Source of the DNA: Marinomonas shanghaiensis
GTDB taxonomy: Bacteria > Pseudomonadota > Gammaproteobacteria > Pseudomonadales > Marinomonadaceae
Length of the DNA stretch: 64,000 nt
Direction: 5' to 3'
Assembly (NCBI RefSeq): GCF_003259175.1
Contig: NZ_QGOK01000024.1
Coordinates: forward strand, 18,425-82,424
A model generated the notes under the pieces. It saw nothing but the letters and a program-made list of their open reading frames with translations. It was not told where the DNA came from and ran no database searches. This document shows positions 24,665 through 35,726 of this stretch, one piece after another (the stretch's first letter is position 1; every line of letters begins with the position of its first letter). The position numbers were made by a program, and so were the translations under genes.

Positions 24665-25198
24665 ATGTCTCGAGTTGCTAATAGTCCCGTGACGCTTCCT
24701 AGTGGTGTAGATTTGACCCTAAATGGACAAACTGTCGTTGTTAAAGGCGGCAAAGGTTCTTTAGAGTTTAATGTTCACACAAGCGTACAAGTGTCTAAAG
24801 AAGAAAATGTTATTACCTTCGCTGCGCGCGATGGTGCAAAACAAAGCCGTGCCTTAGCTGGTACAACTCGTGCTTTGGTTAACAACATGGTTGTTGGTGT
24901 TAGCCAAGGTTTCGAGAAAAGATTGCTTCTTCAAGGTGTTGGTTACCGTGCTGCGCTTAAAGGCAACGTACTTAACCTATCTCTGGGTTTTTCTCACCCA
25001 GTTGATTATGAACTACCTGAAGGCATCACAGCTGAATGTGCTTCTCAAACAGAAATCGTGATTCGTGGTGTTGATAAACAAGCCGTTGGTCAGGTTGCTG
25101 CAGAAGTTCGCGGTTTCCGTCCACCAGAGCCATACAAAGGCAAAGGTGTTCGCTATGCTGACGAAATTATTCGTCGTAAAGAAGCTAAGAAGAAGTAG
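24665..25198 (+). CDS. rplF: Ribosomal protein L6
   Basis: L6 lies near the sarcin-ricin loop. The 177 residues (same as E. coli) are made of two similar domains, with [24 protein letters not shown] in the middle and [17 protein letters not shown] at the end. rplR follows after 10 nt. Confidence 0.98.
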   Translation: MSRVANSPVTLPSGVDLTLNGQTVVVKGGKGSLEFNVHTSVQVSKEENVITFAARDGAKQSRALAGTTRALVNNMVVGVSQGFEKRLLLQGVGYRAALKGNVLNLSLGFSHPVDYELPEGITAECASQTEIVIRGVDKQAVGQVAAEVRGFRPPEPYKGKGVRYADEIIRRKEAKKK

Positions 25199-25208
25199 GT
25201 AGGCATTC

Positions 25209-25559
25209 ATGAACACTAAAAAACAATCTCGGATTCGTCGTGCACGTCGTGCTCGTTTGCATATTCGTGACTTAGGTGCGAATCGTCTTACTGTACATCG
25301 CACACCACGCCATATGTATGCTCAAGTGATTTCTCCTTGTGGTAGCAAAGTGCTAGCAAGCGCTTCTACTCTTGAAGAAGCTCTTCGTGGCTCAGCGACT
25401 GGTAACAAAGCAGCGGCTAAAGAAGTCGGTACTTTGATTGCTGCTCGCGCTAAAGAAGCAGGTGTCACTTCGGTCGCTTTTGACCGTTCTGGCTTCAAAT
25501 ATCATGGTCGCGTTCAGGTTCTTGCTGACGCTGCACGTGAAGCCGGTCTAGAGTTCTAA
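25209..25559 (+). CDS. rplR: Ribosomal protein L18
   Basis: L18 binds 5S rRNA together with L5. The 116 residues begin [22 protein letters not shown] and end [26 protein letters not shown], as in the family. GTAGGCA precedes the ATG. Confidence 0.97.
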   Translation: MNTKKQSRIRRARRARLHIRDLGANRLTVHRTPRHMYAQVISPCGSKVLASASTLEEALRGSATGNKAAAKEVGTLIAARAKEAGVTSVAFDRSGFKYHGRVQVLADAAREAGLEF

Positions 25560-25569
25560 GGGGTAGCAA

Positions 25570-26070
25570 ATGGCAGTTAATGATCAACAAACTAGCGACC
25601 TCCAAGAGAAGCTAGTACAAGTAAACCGCGTTGCTAAAGTAGTGAAGGGTGGTCGTATCTTCTCTTTCACAGCTTTGACAGTCGTTGGTGATGGTAAAGG
25701 TAAGGTTGGCTTCGGTCGCGGTAAAGCGCGTGAAGTTCCTCAAGCAATTCAAAAAGCTATGGAACAAGCTCGCCGTAACATGATTTCTGTTAAGCTTGAT
25801 GGCGATACTTTACAGTATCCAGTTAAAGCAAATCATGGTGCGTCTAATGTTTACATGCAGCCTGCGTCTCAAGGTACTGGTATCATAGCCGGTGGTGCAA
25901 TGCGTGCGGTTCTAGAAATCGCTGGCGTTCACAACGTATTGGCAAAATGTTACGGTTCTACAAACCCAGTAAACGTAGTTCGCGCTACGATCAAAGGTTT
26001 GCAGGATATGAAAGCACCTGAACAAATCGCGGCTAAACGCGGTAAGTCAGTCGATCAAATTTTGGGGTAA
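25570..26070 (+). CDS. rpsE: Ribosomal protein S5
   Basis: S5 helps decoding fidelity and mRNA unwinding at the entry. The 166 residues contain the S5 N-terminal signature [38 protein letters not shown] and the C-terminal [23 protein letters not shown]. The spectinomycin-contact loop (KVVKGG) looks wild type. Spacing to rplR is 10 nt. Confidence 0.98.
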   Translation: MAVNDQQTSDLQEKLVQVNRVAKVVKGGRIFSFTALTVVGDGKGKVGFGRGKAREVPQAIQKAMEQARRNMISVKLDGDTLQYPVKANHGASNVYMQPASQGTGIIAGGAMRAVLEIAGVHNVLAKCYGSTNPVNVVRATIKGLQDMKAPEQIAAKRGKSVDQILG

Positions 26071-26076
26071 TGTGTT

Positions 26077-26262
26077 ATGGCGAATAATACCATCACAGTT
26101 CAACTAACCCGCAGCCCGATCGGTCGTCTTCCAAAGCACCGTGAAACTGTTAAAGGCTTGGGTTTGCGTAAAGTTGGCCAAACTCGTCAGTTGGAAGATA
26201 CTCCTTCTGTACGTGGTATGGTTAATAAAGTTTATTACATGGTTAAAGTGGTAGGGGAATAA
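26077..26262 (+). CDS. rpmD: Ribosomal protein L30
   Basis: L30 is a small 50S protein. The 61 residues include [28 protein letters not shown], the typical short bacterial form (E. coli 59). It sits 6 nt after rpsE and 1 nt before rplO. Confidence 0.97.
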   Translation: MANNTITVQLTRSPIGRLPKHRETVKGLGLRKVGQTRQLEDTPSVRGMVNKVYYMVKVVGE

Positions 26263-26263
26263 C

Positions 26264-26698
26264 ATGTTCTTAAATACACTTCGTCCTGGCGAAGGTAGCA
26301 AGCATGCTCCTAAACGTGTTGGTCGCGGCATTGGTAGCGGCTTGGGCAAAACCGGCGGACGAGGCCATAAAGGTCTTAAGTCTCGCTCTGGTGGCTCAGT
26401 AAAACCTGGTTTTGAAGGTGGTCAAATGCCTTTGCAGCGTCGTCTGCCAAAATTCGGTTTTACTTCACGTCAGGCAAAGTATGTTGCTGAAGTTCGTTTA
26501 AACGAGCTTGCTGCTGTAAATGCTGAAGTTGTAGATTTGGCTGCTCTTAAAGGCGCCGACATTCTAGGTCATCAAATTAAGACTGCACGTGTGATTTTGT
26601 CTGGTTCCATCGACAAAGCCATCACTGTTCGTGGTCTTAAAGTGACTAAAGGTGCTCGTGCCGCTATTGAAGCAGCTGGCGGAAAAGTCGAGGAATAA
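26264..26698 (+). CDS. rplO: Ribosomal protein L15
   Basis: L15 is a late-assembly 50S protein with a glycine- and arginine-rich N-terminal extension ([29 protein letters not shown]). The 144 residues match E. coli in length. The secY ATG follows directly after its stop codon, coupling ribosomal protein synthesis to the translocon. Confidence 0.97.
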   Translation: MFLNTLRPGEGSKHAPKRVGRGIGSGLGKTGGRGHKGLKSRSGGSVKPGFEGGQMPLQRRLPKFGFTSRQAKYVAEVRLNELAAVNAEVVDLAALKGADILGHQIKTARVILSGSIDKAITVRGLKVTKGARAAIEAAGGKVEE

Positions 26699-28030
26699 AT
26701 GGCAAAGCGTGGCTCACTACCTGCTGGAATGCAAAATGGATTAGGCGAGCTTTGGGCTCGTATACGCTTTGTGTTTATAGCAATTATTGTATACCGAATT
26801 GGTGCACATATTCCTGTTCCGGGTATTAACCCTGATAGGTTATCAGCGCTGTTTGATCAAAATGAAGGCACTATTCTGAGTTTATTTAACGTATTCTCAG
26901 GGGGCGCGCTTGAGCGCATGAGTATTCTTGCGCTTGGGATTTTGCCCTATATTTCTGCCTCTATTATTATGCAGTTATTGACGGTTGTGAGTCCGCAGCT
27001 AGAGCAGCTCAAGAAAGAGGGTGAAGCGGGTCGTCGTAAGATTACTCAGTACACTCGTTACGGTACGGTGCTTCTTGCCCTAGTCCAGTCCGCCAGTATG
27101 GCGGTTGGTTTGGCAAGCCAAGGTATATCATTTAGCAGCGGCATAGAGTTTTATGCTGTGGCTGTTGTGACACTTGTGGCTGGTACTGTTTTCTTGATGT
27201 GGTTGGGTGAGCAAGTTACCGAAAAAGGGATTGGTAATGGTATTTCCATATTAATCTTTGCCGGTATCGTTGCTGGTCTGCCTTCCGCTCTAGGTCGTTC
27301 GTTTGAGTCGGCTCGTCAAGGCGATATTAATATTTTAGCTCTGTTGTTGATTGGTATATTGGCCATTGCGACTATTGCGTTCGTTGTGTTCATCGAACGT
27401 GGTCAACGTCGCATAACGGTGAATTATGCTAAGCGCCAACAAGGCAAAAAGGTGTTTGCCGCACAAAAGAGTCATTTGCCTCTTAAAGTAAATATGGCTG
27501 GTGTTATACCACCTATTTTTGCTTCAAGTATCCTTCTTTTCCCAGCTTCGATTGGACAATGGTTCGGTCAGGGTGAGGGGATGGAGTGGTTGCAAAATAC
27601 CTCTTTGGCTCTGGCTCCTGGGCAACCGCTCTATGTGCTGTTGTTTGCGATAGCAATTGTGTTCTTTTGCTTCTTCTACACAGCGCTAGTGTTCAATCCT
27701 AAAGATGTGGCAGATAACTTGAAAAAATCCGGTGCGTTTTTGCCGGGTATTCGTCCAGGCGATCATACAGCTCGATATATTGATGGTGTAATGACTCGTT
27801 TGACACTGTTTGGTGCTTTATACATCACGCTTGTGTCACTGATGCCTCAGTTCTTTGTTGTTGCGTGGAATGTTCCATTCTACTTTGGCGGTACTTCTAT
27901 GTTGATCGTAGTGGTTGTCGTCATGGACTTTATGTCGCAAGTTCAAAGTCACTTGATGAGTCAGCAATACGAATCATTAATGAAGAAATCTAATCTGACT
28001 GGTTATGGTCCAAATGGCCTAATGCGCTGA
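26699..28030 (+). CDS. secY: Preprotein translocase subunit SecY
   Basis: SecY is the protein-conducting channel of the inner membrane. The 443 residues (exactly as E. coli) give ten hydrophobic segments. Family signatures are present: [11 protein letters not shown] in the first periplasmic region, [19 protein letters not shown], and the cytoplasmic loop [15 protein letters not shown]. It works with SecE, encoded at 963. rpmJ follows after 20 nt. Confidence 0.98.
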   Translation: MAKRGSLPAGMQNGLGELWARIRFVFIAIIVYRIGAHIPVPGINPDRLSALFDQNEGTILSLFNVFSGGALERMSILALGILPYISASIIMQLLTVVSPQLEQLKKEGEAGRRKITQYTRYGTVLLALVQSASMAVGLASQGISFSSGIEFYAVAVVTLVAGTVFLMWLGEQVTEKGIGNGISILIFAGIVAGLPSALGRSFESARQGDINILALLLIGILAIATIAFVVFIERGQRRITVNYAKRQQGKKVFAAQKSHLPLKVNMAGVIPPIFASSILLFPASIGQWFGQGEGMEWLQNTSLALAPGQPLYVLLFAIAIVFFCFFYTALVFNPKDVADNLKKSGAFLPGIRPGDHTARYIDGVMTRLTLFGALYITLVSLMPQFFVVAWNVPFYFGGTSMLIVVVVVMDFMSQVQSHLMSQQYESLMKKSNLTGYGPNGLMR

Positions 28031-28050
28031 GCGTAAGGTTGGAGTTGAAC

Positions 28051-28164
28051 ATGAAAGTACGTGCTTCTGTAAAGAAAATCTGTCGTAACTGCAAAATCGT
28101 TCGTCGTAACGGTTCAGTTCGAGTGATTTGCGTTGAACCTCGTCACAAACAGCGTCAAGGTTAA
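28051..28164 (+). CDS. rpmJ: Ribosomal protein L36 (zinc form)
   Basis: A 37-residue ORF starting [17 protein letters not shown] and ending RHKQRQG. C11, C14, C27 and H32 form the zinc ribbon typical of the C+ form. TTGGAG lies 6 nt before the ATG. The secY-rpmJ order is standard and ends the spc group. Confidence 0.96.
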   Translation: MKVRASVKKICRNCKIVRRNGSVRVICVEPRHKQRQG

Positions 28165-28190
28165 TCGCGAGTTTGCTTGATGATAGGAAA

Positions 28191-28234
28191 GGGTGGTTGA
28201 TTTATGGCCTAAAGATAGGCATAATCAGCCGCCC
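28191..28234 (+). promoter_or_regulatory. Imperfect hairpin between rpmJ and rpsM
   Basis: GGGTGGTTGATTTATGGCCT and AGGCATAATCAGCCGCCC pair over about 17 positions with two bulges and several G-T pairs. No T-run follows. It lies in the leader of the alpha operon, where S4 acts in E. coli; I could not recognise the S4 pseudoknot itself. It may be a weak terminator or a regulatory fold. Confidence 0.4.
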
Positions 28235-28292
28235 TCATGAAAGTAAAGTGATGAATTATCATTTAATCATCAATAACAACGGAGTAAAATGA

Positions 28293-28649
28293 ATGGCTCG
28301 TATAGCCGGTGTCAATATTCCTGACAATAAACATGCGGTCATTTCTCTGACTTACATCTTCGGAATTGGTCGCACTCGTTCGCGCGCTATTTGCGCCGCT
28401 ACAGGTGTTGCAGAGACTGCTAAAATCGGTTCTCTAAGCGATGATACGCTTGACCAACTTCGTGGCGAAGTTGCTAAGTATACTGTAGAGGGTGACTTAC
28501 GTCGTGAAGTCAGTATGTCTATCAAACGTTTGATGGACTTGGGTTGCAACCGCGGGATTCGTCATCGCCGCAGCCTACCAGTTCGTGGTCAACGTACCAA
28601 AACGAACGCCCGTACACGAAAAGGCCCTCGTAAGCCTATTCGTAAGTAA
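28293..28649 (+). CDS. rpsM: Ribosomal protein S13
   Basis: S13 forms intersubunit bridges B1a/B1b. The 118 residues (same as E. coli) begin [30 protein letters not shown] and end with the basic tail [19 protein letters not shown] precedes the start. An ATG 4 nt earlier at 28289 is out of frame. First gene of the alpha group. Confidence 0.97.
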   Translation: MARIAGVNIPDNKHAVISLTYIFGIGRTRSRAICAATGVAETAKIGSLSDDTLDQLRGEVAKYTVEGDLRREVSMSIKRLMDLGCNRGIRHRRSLPVRGQRTKTNARTRKGPRKPIRK

Positions 28650-28713
28650 TTTAAACGCGTTTCGCTCTAGTCACAAGTTCACTAGAGCTGAGCATTAAAT
28701 AGGAAAGTGCAAT

Positions 28714-29106
28714 ATGGCTAAGCCAGCTACGCGCAACACCAAGAAAAAAGTCAAAAAGACGGTCGTCGACGGTGTTGCTCATGTACACGCGTCATTTAAT
28801 AATACGATCGTGACTATCACTGACCGCCAAGGCAATGCTTTGTCTTGGGCTACTGCAGGTGGTTCTGGTTTTCGCGGATCTCGTAAAAGTACTCCTTTCG
28901 CAGCTCAAGTAGCCGCGGAACGTGCCGGTGCTGTCGCACAAGAGTTCGGCCTTAAAAACGTTGACGTAATGATCAAGGGCCCAGGTCCTGGTCGTGAGTC
29001 CGCAGTTCGTGCATTGAATGCATTGGGCTTGCGTATCAATAACATCACAGATGTGACGCCAATTCCGCACAACGGTTGCCGTCCACCTAAGAAACGTCGC
29101 GTTTAA
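28714..29106 (+). CDS. rpsK: Ribosomal protein S11
   Basis: S11 lies on the 30S platform near the E site. The 130 residues contain [42 protein letters not shown] and the C-terminal [26 protein letters not shown] precedes ATG. It is 64 nt after rpsM. Confidence 0.98.
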   Translation: MAKPATRNTKKKVKKTVVDGVAHVHASFNNTIVTITDRQGNALSWATAGGSGFRGSRKSTPFAAQVAAERAGAVAQEFGLKNVDVMIKGPGPGRESAVRALNALGLRINNITDVTPIPHNGCRPPKKRRV

Positions 29107-29122
29107 TTGAGGAGACAGATAC

Positions 29123-29743
29123 ATGGCTCGTTATATAGGTCCAACTTGTAAGTTGTCTCGTCGTGAAGGTACCGACTTGCAATTGAAGAGCGGTTCACGC
29201 GCTCTTGAGTCGAAATGTAAAGTAGAGACGGTTCCTGGTGTGCATGGTGCACGTCGCGGTCGTCTTTCTGATTACGGCTTGCAGTTACGTGAGAAACAAA
29301 AAGTACGTCGTATGTACGGTATTTTGGAAAAGCAATTCCGTAACTACTATAAATCTGCTGCTCGTCTTAAAGGCGCGACAGGTGAAAACCTTTTGCAACT
29401 TTTGGAATCACGTTTAGACAACGTTGTATACCGCGCAGGTTTTGGTTCTACACGTGCGGAAGCTCGTCAGCTAGTAGGCCATAAAGGCATTCTAGTAAAT
29501 GGCGCTACGGTTAACATCCCGTCTTACCAAGTGAAAGCTGGTGACGTTGTGTCAATTCGTGAAAAAGCTAAGAAGCAATTGCGTGTACAAAGCGCATTAG
29601 AGCTATCTAAAGGTCGTGCACCGATCCATTGGATCGAAGTTGATTCAACTAAACTGGAAGCAACTTACAAAGCTGTTCCAGAACGTGCCGATTTATCAGC
29701 TGAAATTAATGAGAACCTAATTGTCGAACTTTACTCTAAGTAA
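29123..29743 (+). CDS. rpsD: Ribosomal protein S4
   Basis: S4 nucleates 30S assembly and in E. coli represses the alpha operon. The 206 residues match E. coli in length. The S4 RNA-binding domain [38 protein letters not shown] is in the middle. No zinc cysteines are present at the N terminus. Confidence 0.98.
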   Translation: MARYIGPTCKLSRREGTDLQLKSGSRALESKCKVETVPGVHGARRGRLSDYGLQLREKQKVRRMYGILEKQFRNYYKSAARLKGATGENLLQLLESRLDNVVYRAGFGSTRAEARQLVGHKGILVNGATVNIPSYQVKAGDVVSIREKAKKQLRVQSALELSKGRAPIHWIEVDSTKLEATYKAVPERADLSAEINENLIVELYSK

Positions 29744-29776
29744 GTCGGTAATTAGGATTAAGAAATAGGTGGATCT

Positions 29777-30781
29777 ATGCAGCGTTCAGTGAGCGAATTG
29801 TTAACCCCACGCAACATTGAAGTTCAGGAACTAGGCAACTGTCGCGCTAAAGTTACACTACAACCGCTAGAGCGTGGTTTTGGTCATACTTTGGGTAACG
29901 CTTTGCGCCGTATCCTGCTTTCTTCAATGCCAGGTTGTGCGATTGTTGAAGTTGAAATCGACGGTGTATTACACGAATACAGCGCAATCGAAGGGGTTAA
30001 AGAAGATGTAATTGAAATTCTTCTTAACCTGAAAGGAGTTGCGATCGCTCTACACGGGCAAGATGAAGCAACTCTTACTCTAAGTAAAAAGGGTCCCGGT
30101 ATCGTAACAGCTGGAGATATCCAGTTGGTTGCTGATGCAGAGATCGCTAACCCTGACCACGTTATTGCGCACTTAGACGATACTGCTGAGTTAACGATGC
30201 AGATCAAAGTCGCTCGTGGCCGTGGTTATGAGCCTGCTGATGCTCGTGTTGCTGGCGACGATGAGACTCGTCCAATCGGTCGCTTGCAACTGGATGCCTC
30301 ATTCAGCCCTGTTCGCCGTGTTGCGTACAGTGTCGATAATGCTCGTGTAGAGCAGCGTACAGATTTAGATAAGTTAGTCTTAGACATCGAATCTAATGGT
30401 ACAATCGATCCTGAAGAAGCAATTCGTCGTGCAGCGACTATTTTACAACAGCAAATTGCTGTGTTCGTCGCCCTTGAAAGCGAGAGCGAAGCACCTGTTG
30501 TAGAAGAAGAGGATGAGATTGATCCAATTTTGCTACGCCCGGTTGATGATCTTGAATTGACCGTTCGCAGTGCTAACTGTTTAAAAGCAGAGAACATTTA
30601 TTACATCGGTGATTTGATTCAACGCACTGAGGTTGAGCTTCTTAAGACGCCTAACCTAGGTAAGAAGTCGTTAACTGAAATCAAAGATGTTTTAGCACAG
30701 CGTGGTTTGTCTTTGGGAATGCGTTTAGAGAACTGGCCACCGGCTAGTTTGAAAGACGATAGCAAAGTTCTAGCTCGCTAG
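29777..30781 (+). CDS. rpoA: RNA polymerase subunit alpha
   Basis: The alpha dimer starts RNA polymerase assembly. The 334 residues (E. coli 329) contain the N-terminal domain with [21 protein letters not shown], an acidic linker around [10 protein letters not shown], and a C-terminal domain [40 protein letters not shown] that binds UP elements and activators. It lies between rpsD and rplQ as usual. Confidence 0.98.
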   Translation: MQRSVSELLTPRNIEVQELGNCRAKVTLQPLERGFGHTLGNALRRILLSSMPGCAIVEVEIDGVLHEYSAIEGVKEDVIEILLNLKGVAIALHGQDEATLTLSKKGPGIVTAGDIQLVADAEIANPDHVIAHLDDTAELTMQIKVARGRGYEPADARVAGDDETRPIGRLQLDASFSPVRRVAYSVDNARVEQRTDLDKLVLDIESNGTIDPEEAIRRAATILQQQIAVFVALESESEAPVVEEEDEIDPILLRPVDDLELTVRSANCLKAENIYYIGDLIQRTEVELLKTPNLGKKSLTEIKDVLAQRGLSLGMRLENWPPASLKDDSKVLAR

Positions 30782-30823
30782 GTCATTGTTCCCTGACCAC
30801 CGTAGTTTGGTAAGGAATGTAAA

Positions 30824-31201
30824 ATGCGTCATCGTAAGAGTGGACGTCACTTAAACCGTACTAGCTCACATCGTAAAGCGATGTTTAAGAACATGGCTGC
30901 TTCTTTGTTCGAACACGAAGTTATCAAAACTACGTTGCCGAAAGCCAAAGAACTACGTCGTGTTGCTGAGCCGTTAATCACATTGGCGAAAGTTGATTCT
31001 GTTGCGAATCGTCGCCTTGCCTTTGCTCGTACTCGTAGCAAAGACGCAGTAGGTAAATTGTTCACTGAACTTGGTCCTCGTTACCAAGCTCGTCCTGGTG
31101 GTTATGTTCGCATTCTTAAATGTGGCTTCCGCTCAGGTGACAACGCGCCTATGGCTTATGTTGAATTGGTCGATCGTCCAGTCACAGAAGCCGCTGAGTA
31201 A
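30824..31201 (+). CDS. rplQ: Ribosomal protein L17
   Basis: L17 is a 50S protein near the tunnel exit. The 125 residues begin [25 protein letters not shown]; the family core ends at about residue 118. Last gene of the ribosomal protein run, followed by a strong terminator. Confidence 0.98.
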   Translation: MRHRKSGRHLNRTSSHRKAMFKNMAASLFEHEVIKTTLPKAKELRRVAEPLITLAKVDSVANRRLAFARTRSKDAVGKLFTELGPRYQARPGGYVRILKCGFRSGDNAPMAYVELVDRPVTEAAE

Positions 31202-31215
31202 TATCAGTTTGTAAT

Positions 31216-31252
31216 AAAAAGCCGAGCTATTTGATTAGCTCGGCTTTTTTTT
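31216..31252 (+). terminator. Terminator of the alpha operon (after rplQ)
   Basis: GCCGAGCTA, loop TTTGAT, TAGCTCGGC: a perfect 9-bp stem with A-run before and eight T after. Confidence 0.93.
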
Positions 31253-31285
31253 GCCAAATTTTTACATCCAAAACGTTAATTAAGA

Positions 31286-31327
31286 TATAAAAAAACACCC
31301 GATATAATGCGCTTTCATCGGGTGTTT
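31286..31327 (-). terminator. Terminator of uvrA
   Basis: AAACACCCGAT and ATCGGGTGTTT form a perfect 11-bp stem around a 13-nt loop. Read on the minus strand it is followed by a T-run, so it terminates uvrA, 21 nt past the stop codon. Confidence 0.85.
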
Positions 31328-31348
31328 GTGTTTGTTTAATAACAATAG

Positions 31349-34171
31349 CTAATTTAGCATCAGTTTCAAGAATCGACCGGTATGAGAGCGTTCAGCTTGG
31401 GCAATCTCCTCAGGGGTTCCTTCAGCGATGATGTAGCCTCCGCCACTGCCTCCTTCCGGACCTAAGTCGACAATCCAATCGGCCGTTTTTATCACATCAA
31501 GATTATGTTCAATCACCACAACCGTATTGCCATGGTCTCTTAGTCGATGAAGTACTTTTAATAACTGCTCAATATCGGCAAAGTGTAAGCCTGTCGTCGG
31601 TTCATCCAGAATGTAGAGCGTTGTGCCTGTGTCTCTTTTGGATAACTCTTTGGCGAGCTTGACGCGCTGAGCTTCACCACCAGACAAGGTGGTCGCCGCT
31701 TGACCTAGACGAATATAGCCTAAGCCTACATCCATTAAGGTCTGCAACTTTCGAGCGATAGAAGGCACAGGGTCAAAGAAATCGCGTGCGTCTTCGATGG
31801 TCATTTCAAGGCATTCGTGGATATTCTTGCCCTTGTAGTGTATTTCTAAGGTTTCACGATTATAACGTTTTCCTTTGCAGGTATCGCACGGAACGTAAAT
31901 GTCCGGTAGGAAATGCATTTCTACTTTGATCACCCCATCGCCTTGGCAGGCTTCACATCGACCTCCTTTCACGTTAAAGCTGAAACGCCCTGGTTTGTAT
32001 CCTCGTGAACGAGATTCCTGTGTTCCTGAGAATAGCTCCCTCATAGGTGTGAAAATACCAGTATAAGTGGCAGGATTTGATCTTGGTGTACGGCCAATTG
32101 GGCTTTGATCAATATCGACACACTTATCGAATAAATTGAGCCCTTCAATGCGTTCATGTGGCGCCGCTTTAAGGGTTGTTGCGCCATTAAGGGCTGTAGC
32201 GGCAAGCGGGTATAAGGTGCCATTGATTAACGTTGACTTGCCTGAGCCGGATACGCCAGTAATACAGGTCATTACCCCAACTGGGATTTTTAAATCCACG
32301 GTATTTAGGTTGTTGCCTGTTGCGCCAATGAGAGTTAGAAATTGCTTATCTTTGGCCTTGTGTCGAATGGCTGGTATTTCAATTTTGCGCTTGCCCGTTA
32401 GGAATTGTCCCGTTACGGATTCTGGGCAATCCATGATGTCTTGAGGTGTGCCGCTGGCGATAATTCGACCGCCATGAACGCCAGCACCTGGACCGATATC
32501 AACGACGAAATCAGCAATTCTGATCGCGTCTTCGTCATGTTCGACCACAATGACGGTGTTGCCCAAATCTCTAAGTCTGGTTAATGTGGCAATGAGTCGC
32601 TCGTTGTCTCGTTGGTGTAAGCCAATTGAGGGTTCATCCAGTATGTACATAACGCCGACAAGCCCCGCGCCTATTTGGCTGGCAAGTCTTATACGTTGCG
32701 CTTCACCGCCGGACAGTGAGTCCGCTTTACGATCAAGAGTTAGGTATTCCAAGCCGACATTCACTAGGAAGGTTAAGCGATCGCGAATCTCTTTGAGGAT
32801 TTTGGACGCTATTTCTCCGCGTGCTCCTGGTAACTCAAGTGTCTCAAAATATTTTAAGCATTCTGCGATCGGGTAGGTCACCACTTCTGGTAGCGTTTGT
32901 TCAGCAATAAAAACATTTCGTGCTGATCTATTGAGTCGTGACCCGTGGCAATCTGGACAAGGCTGAATACTGATGTATTGTGAAAGGTCATCGCGTACGC
33001 TGTCAGATTCTGTCTCATGATAGCGGCGTTGTAGATTGGGGATAACACCTTCAAACGCATGGGCGCGAGTCATTTTATCGCCACGTTCGTTGATGTAAAC
33101 AAAATCTATTTTGTCTTTTCCTGATCCCTGCAGAATGCGTTTTTTGAACTCATTAGGGATGTCTTTATACTTTGCCTCTATGTCGAAGCCATAATGCTTG
33201 GCGAGGGCGCTCAATTGCTGATAGTAAAAAATACTGCGTCGGCCCCAGCCGCGAATTGCACCTTCCGCTAAGGTTAATGTTTCATCTTGAATGATTCGTT
33301 CAGGGTCAAACATTTGATGTGTGCCAAGGCCATCACAGGTCTGGCAGGCGCCATTAGGGTTGTTAAATGAGAATAGGCGAGGTTCCAACTCAGTCAAACT
33401 GTAGCCGCACACTGGACAGGCGAATTTGCTGGAAAAAATGTATTCCTCTTTTTCATCATCCATGTTGATGACTTTCGCGATGCCATCAGATAAGCCAAGA
33501 CAGGTTTCAAACGATTCCGCTAAGCGCAATTGCAGGTCAGAACGCACTTTGAAACGATCAATGACCACCTCAATGGTGTGCTTTTTGTTTTTTTCTAAGG
33601 TGGGTGCATCATCAAGATCGACAACAATGCCATTGATCCTAGCGCGGATGAAACCTTTTGAGAGTAAATCGCTGATAGTATGTAGGTGCTCGCCTTTACG
33701 ATCCTTTATAATAGGCGCAAGCAGCATCATCTTAGTGTCTTCTGGTAGCGATATAACTTTATCGACCATTTGTGATATGGTTTGTGCCTCTAGCGGTTCA
33801 CCATGATCTGGACAGCGAGGTTGCCCTGCACGAGCAAATAGCAATCGTAGATAATCATAGATTTCTGTTATTGTACCGACTGTTGATCGAGGGTTATGGG
33901 ACGTTGATTTTTGTTCGATAGAGATAGCAGGGGAAAGGCCTTCAATGTGGTCTATGTCTGGCTTTTCCATCATCGACAAAAATTGTCGAGCGTAAGTAGA
34001 CAATGATTCTACATAGCGACGCTGACCTTCCGCATAGAGTGTATCGAACGCAAGAGAGGATTTACCCGAGCCGGATAGGCCAGTAATCACCACTAGTTTG
34101 TCTCTTGGTATGTCTAGGTCCACATTTTTTAGATTGTGAGTGCGGGCCCCGCGTATGGTAATGGTATCCAT
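31349..34171 (-). CDS. uvrA: Excinuclease ABC subunit A
   Basis: UvrA is the damage-sensing ABC ATPase of nucleotide excision repair. The 940 residues equal E. coli. The two P-loops GLSGSGKSS (about 31-39) and GVSGSGKST, two LSGGEAQR signatures, and zinc motifs CPVCGYSL...CQTCDG and CEACQGDG...CDTCKG are present. The start is [22 protein letters not shown]. It is divergent from a transporter gene, with a LexA box 54 nt upstream, so SOS induction is expected. Confidence 0.98.
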   Translation of the reverse strand: MDTITIRGARTHNLKNVDLDIPRDKLVVITGLSGSGKSSLAFDTLYAEGQRRYVESLSTYARQFLSMMEKPDIDHIEGLSPAISIEQKSTSHNPRSTVGTITEIYDYLRLLFARAGQPRCPDHGEPLEAQTISQMVDKVISLPEDTKMMLLAPIIKDRKGEHLHTISDLLSKGFIRARINGIVVDLDDAPTLEKNKKHTIEVVIDRFKVRSDLQLRLAESFETCLGLSDGIAKVINMDDEKEEYIFSSKFACPVCGYSLTELEPRLFSFNNPNGACQTCDGLGTHQMFDPERIIQDETLTLAEGAIRGWGRRSIFYYQQLSALAKHYGFDIEAKYKDIPNEFKKRILQGSGKDKIDFVYINERGDKMTRAHAFEGVIPNLQRRYHETESDSVRDDLSQYISIQPCPDCHGSRLNRSARNVFIAEQTLPEVVTYPIAECLKYFETLELPGARGEIASKILKEIRDRLTFLVNVGLEYLTLDRKADSLSGGEAQRIRLASQIGAGLVGVMYILDEPSIGLHQRDNERLIATLTRLRDLGNTVIVVEHDEDAIRIADFVVDIGPGAGVHGGRIIASGTPQDIMDCPESVTGQFLTGKRKIEIPAIRHKAKDKQFLTLIGATGNNLNTVDLKIPVGVMTCITGVSGSGKSTLINGTLYPLAATALNGATTLKAAPHERIEGLNLFDKCVDIDQSPIGRTPRSNPATYTGIFTPMRELFSGTQESRSRGYKPGRFSFNVKGGRCEACQGDGVIKVEMHFLPDIYVPCDTCKGKRYNRETLEIHYKGKNIHECLEMTIEDARDFFDPVPSIARKLQTLMDVGLGYIRLGQAATTLSGGEAQRVKLAKELSKRDTGTTLYILDEPTTGLHFADIEQLLKVLHRLRDHGNTVVVIEHNLDVIKTADWIVDLGPEGGSGGGYIIAEGTPEEIAQAERSHTGRFLKLMLN

Positions 34172-34224
34172 GAGTCTCCAATGTGAAGTCGATCAACAGA
34201 AAGTAATCTGCTAGTAAATTAAAT

Positions 34225-34244
34225 AACTGTCTATTTTTACAGTA
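34225..34244. promoter_or_regulatory. LexA (SOS) box
   Basis: CTGT (34227-34230), 8 nt of CTATTTTT, ACAG (34239-34242): both half-sites match the gammaproteobacterial consensus CTGT-N8-ACAG, with an AT-rich centre. It overlaps the probable uvrA -10 element. Confidence 0.85.
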
Positions 34245-34262
34245 GTTGAAATGGAGCTTCAA
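34234..34262 (-). promoter_or_regulatory. Probable uvrA promoter
   Basis: Read on the minus strand: TTGAAG (34262-34257), a 17-nt spacer and TAAAAA (34239-34234). The -10 lies inside the LexA box, which fits repression by LexA. The -10 match is moderate. Confidence 0.45.
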
Positions 34263-34328
34263 CGGTATTTTTTGTAAAATTGACAATCTTTTTTCTTAAT
34301 ACCCAAGTTAAACGGTTTAAACCACTTT

Positions 34329-35687
34329 ATGGATCTACTCGAACGTCGTTCAGTTCTTGCTTTAGCGCTGATTTATTTGTTCAGAATGTTGGGCTTATTT
34401 CTCATCATGCCGGTGATCAGTGTGGCCGCAGATGGGCTGACTGGTGCGGATGCTGCCTTAATTGGTACGGCAATTGGCATTTATGGCCTGACTCAAGCGA
34501 GCCTGCAAATCCCGATGGGTATGTGGTCTGACAAGATAGGCCGCAAACGCGTCATCATCATCGGGCTGCTATTGTTTGCCGTAGGGAGTTTGATTTGTGC
34601 CAATGCAAATGACATAACGACTTTAATCGTTGGGCGAGCGGTTCAGGGAGCCGGCGCGATTGCGAGCACCTTGATGGCATTATTAAGTGATGTGACAAGA
34701 GAGCAAAATCGCACCAAGGCTATGGCCATCGTTGGCATTAGTATCGGCGCTTCGTTCATGTTGTCTTTGGTTTTAGGGCCTTGGATTTTTGCTTTAGTTG
34801 GGCTTTCAGGGTTATTTTATTTATCCTTTGCACTCTCTTTACTGGGCATTGCCTTGATCATTTTTGCTGTGCCGAATATCGTTCAGCATACTTTTCGACG
34901 GGACACCACACCCAGTCTTCAGGCGTTAGGGTTGGTGTTAAAAGATGCAAAATTACGCTTCTTAAATGTGAGTGTGTTGTTGCTGCACGCAAGTCTGACG
35001 GCACTTTTTGTCACTGTGCCAAACTTATTGATTCAGCAATTTGCATTGCCCTTGTCACAACATAGCTGGCTATACTTAGCCATCATGGGTTTTGCCTTCG
35101 CAGGTATGTTACCATTAGTGATTATTGCTGAATCAAAAGGTAAGACAAAAGCCGTCCTGATTGCCGTGATGGTATTGTTGGGTTTAAGCTCGATATTGTT
35201 GCAATGGGCGCCTTATTTATGGGTTTTTGGGCTTTTATTGTGGGTTTATTTTGTCGGTTTTAACTCCTTAGAGGCCGTGCTGCCATCGCTTCTTAGTAAG
35301 TTGGCACCTGTCGGTTATCGCGGTACGGCAATGGGCGTGTTTTCTACCCATCAATTTATGGGGTCATTTTTGGGGGGTGTTGGTGGCGGTTGGCTGCTTC
35401 AGCATCACTCGAATAGCGGTGTCTTTTGGGTGGTTGGTGTGGTGTTTTTGGCTTGGTCGCTGGTTTGCGCCGTTCAGCCTGCACCGCGTCAATTGAGTAG
35501 TTTGGCGTTTAGCCTGCCCAATATGACGGATGAAGAAGTAACGAAGTTGGCGGATCAACTTTCTGAAATCCAAGGAGTGGAAGGTATGCAAATTTTTAAA
35601 GATGAGCAAACGGCTTATCTGAAAGTCGATAAGAAAGTATTAGACAAAGAAGCTCTGGTGCGTCTGGCACCACAAGTGCGTCTTTAA
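34329..35687 (+). CDS. MFS transporter with C-terminal YAM domain (YajR-like)
   Basis: A drug:H+ antiporter-type major facilitator of 452 residues. The N-terminal half holds the MFS motif A region GMWSDKIGRKRVIIIG (about residues 64-79) and VGRAVQGAGAIAST. About 12 hydrophobic segments are readable up to residue 390. The last 60 residues are a soluble domain (DEEVTKLADQLSEIQGVEGMQIFKDEQTAYLKVDKK), as in E. coli YajR. The substrate is unknown. It is divergent from uvrA and 39 nt before ssb, a common arrangement in Pseudomonas-like genomes. Confidence 0.85.
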   Translation: MDLLERRSVLALALIYLFRMLGLFLIMPVISVAADGLTGADAALIGTAIGIYGLTQASLQIPMGMWSDKIGRKRVIIIGLLLFAVGSLICANANDITTLIVGRAVQGAGAIASTLMALLSDVTREQNRTKAMAIVGISIGASFMLSLVLGPWIFALVGLSGLFYLSFALSLLGIALIIFAVPNIVQHTFRRDTTPSLQALGLVLKDAKLRFLNVSVLLLHASLTALFVTVPNLLIQQFALPLSQHSWLYLAIMGFAFAGMLPLVIIAESKGKTKAVLIAVMVLLGLSSILLQWAPYLWVFGLLLWVYFVGFNSLEAVLPSLLSKLAPVGYRGTAMGVFSTHQFMGSFLGGVGGGWLLQHHSNSGVFWVVGVVFLAWSLVCAVQPAPRQLSSLAFSLPNMTDEEVTKLADQLSEIQGVEGMQIFKDEQTAYLKVDKKVLDKEALVRLAPQVRL

Positions 35688-35726
35688 TTAAACACTATTC
35701 TGTCTTTATAGTTGGAGAAAAACGTC

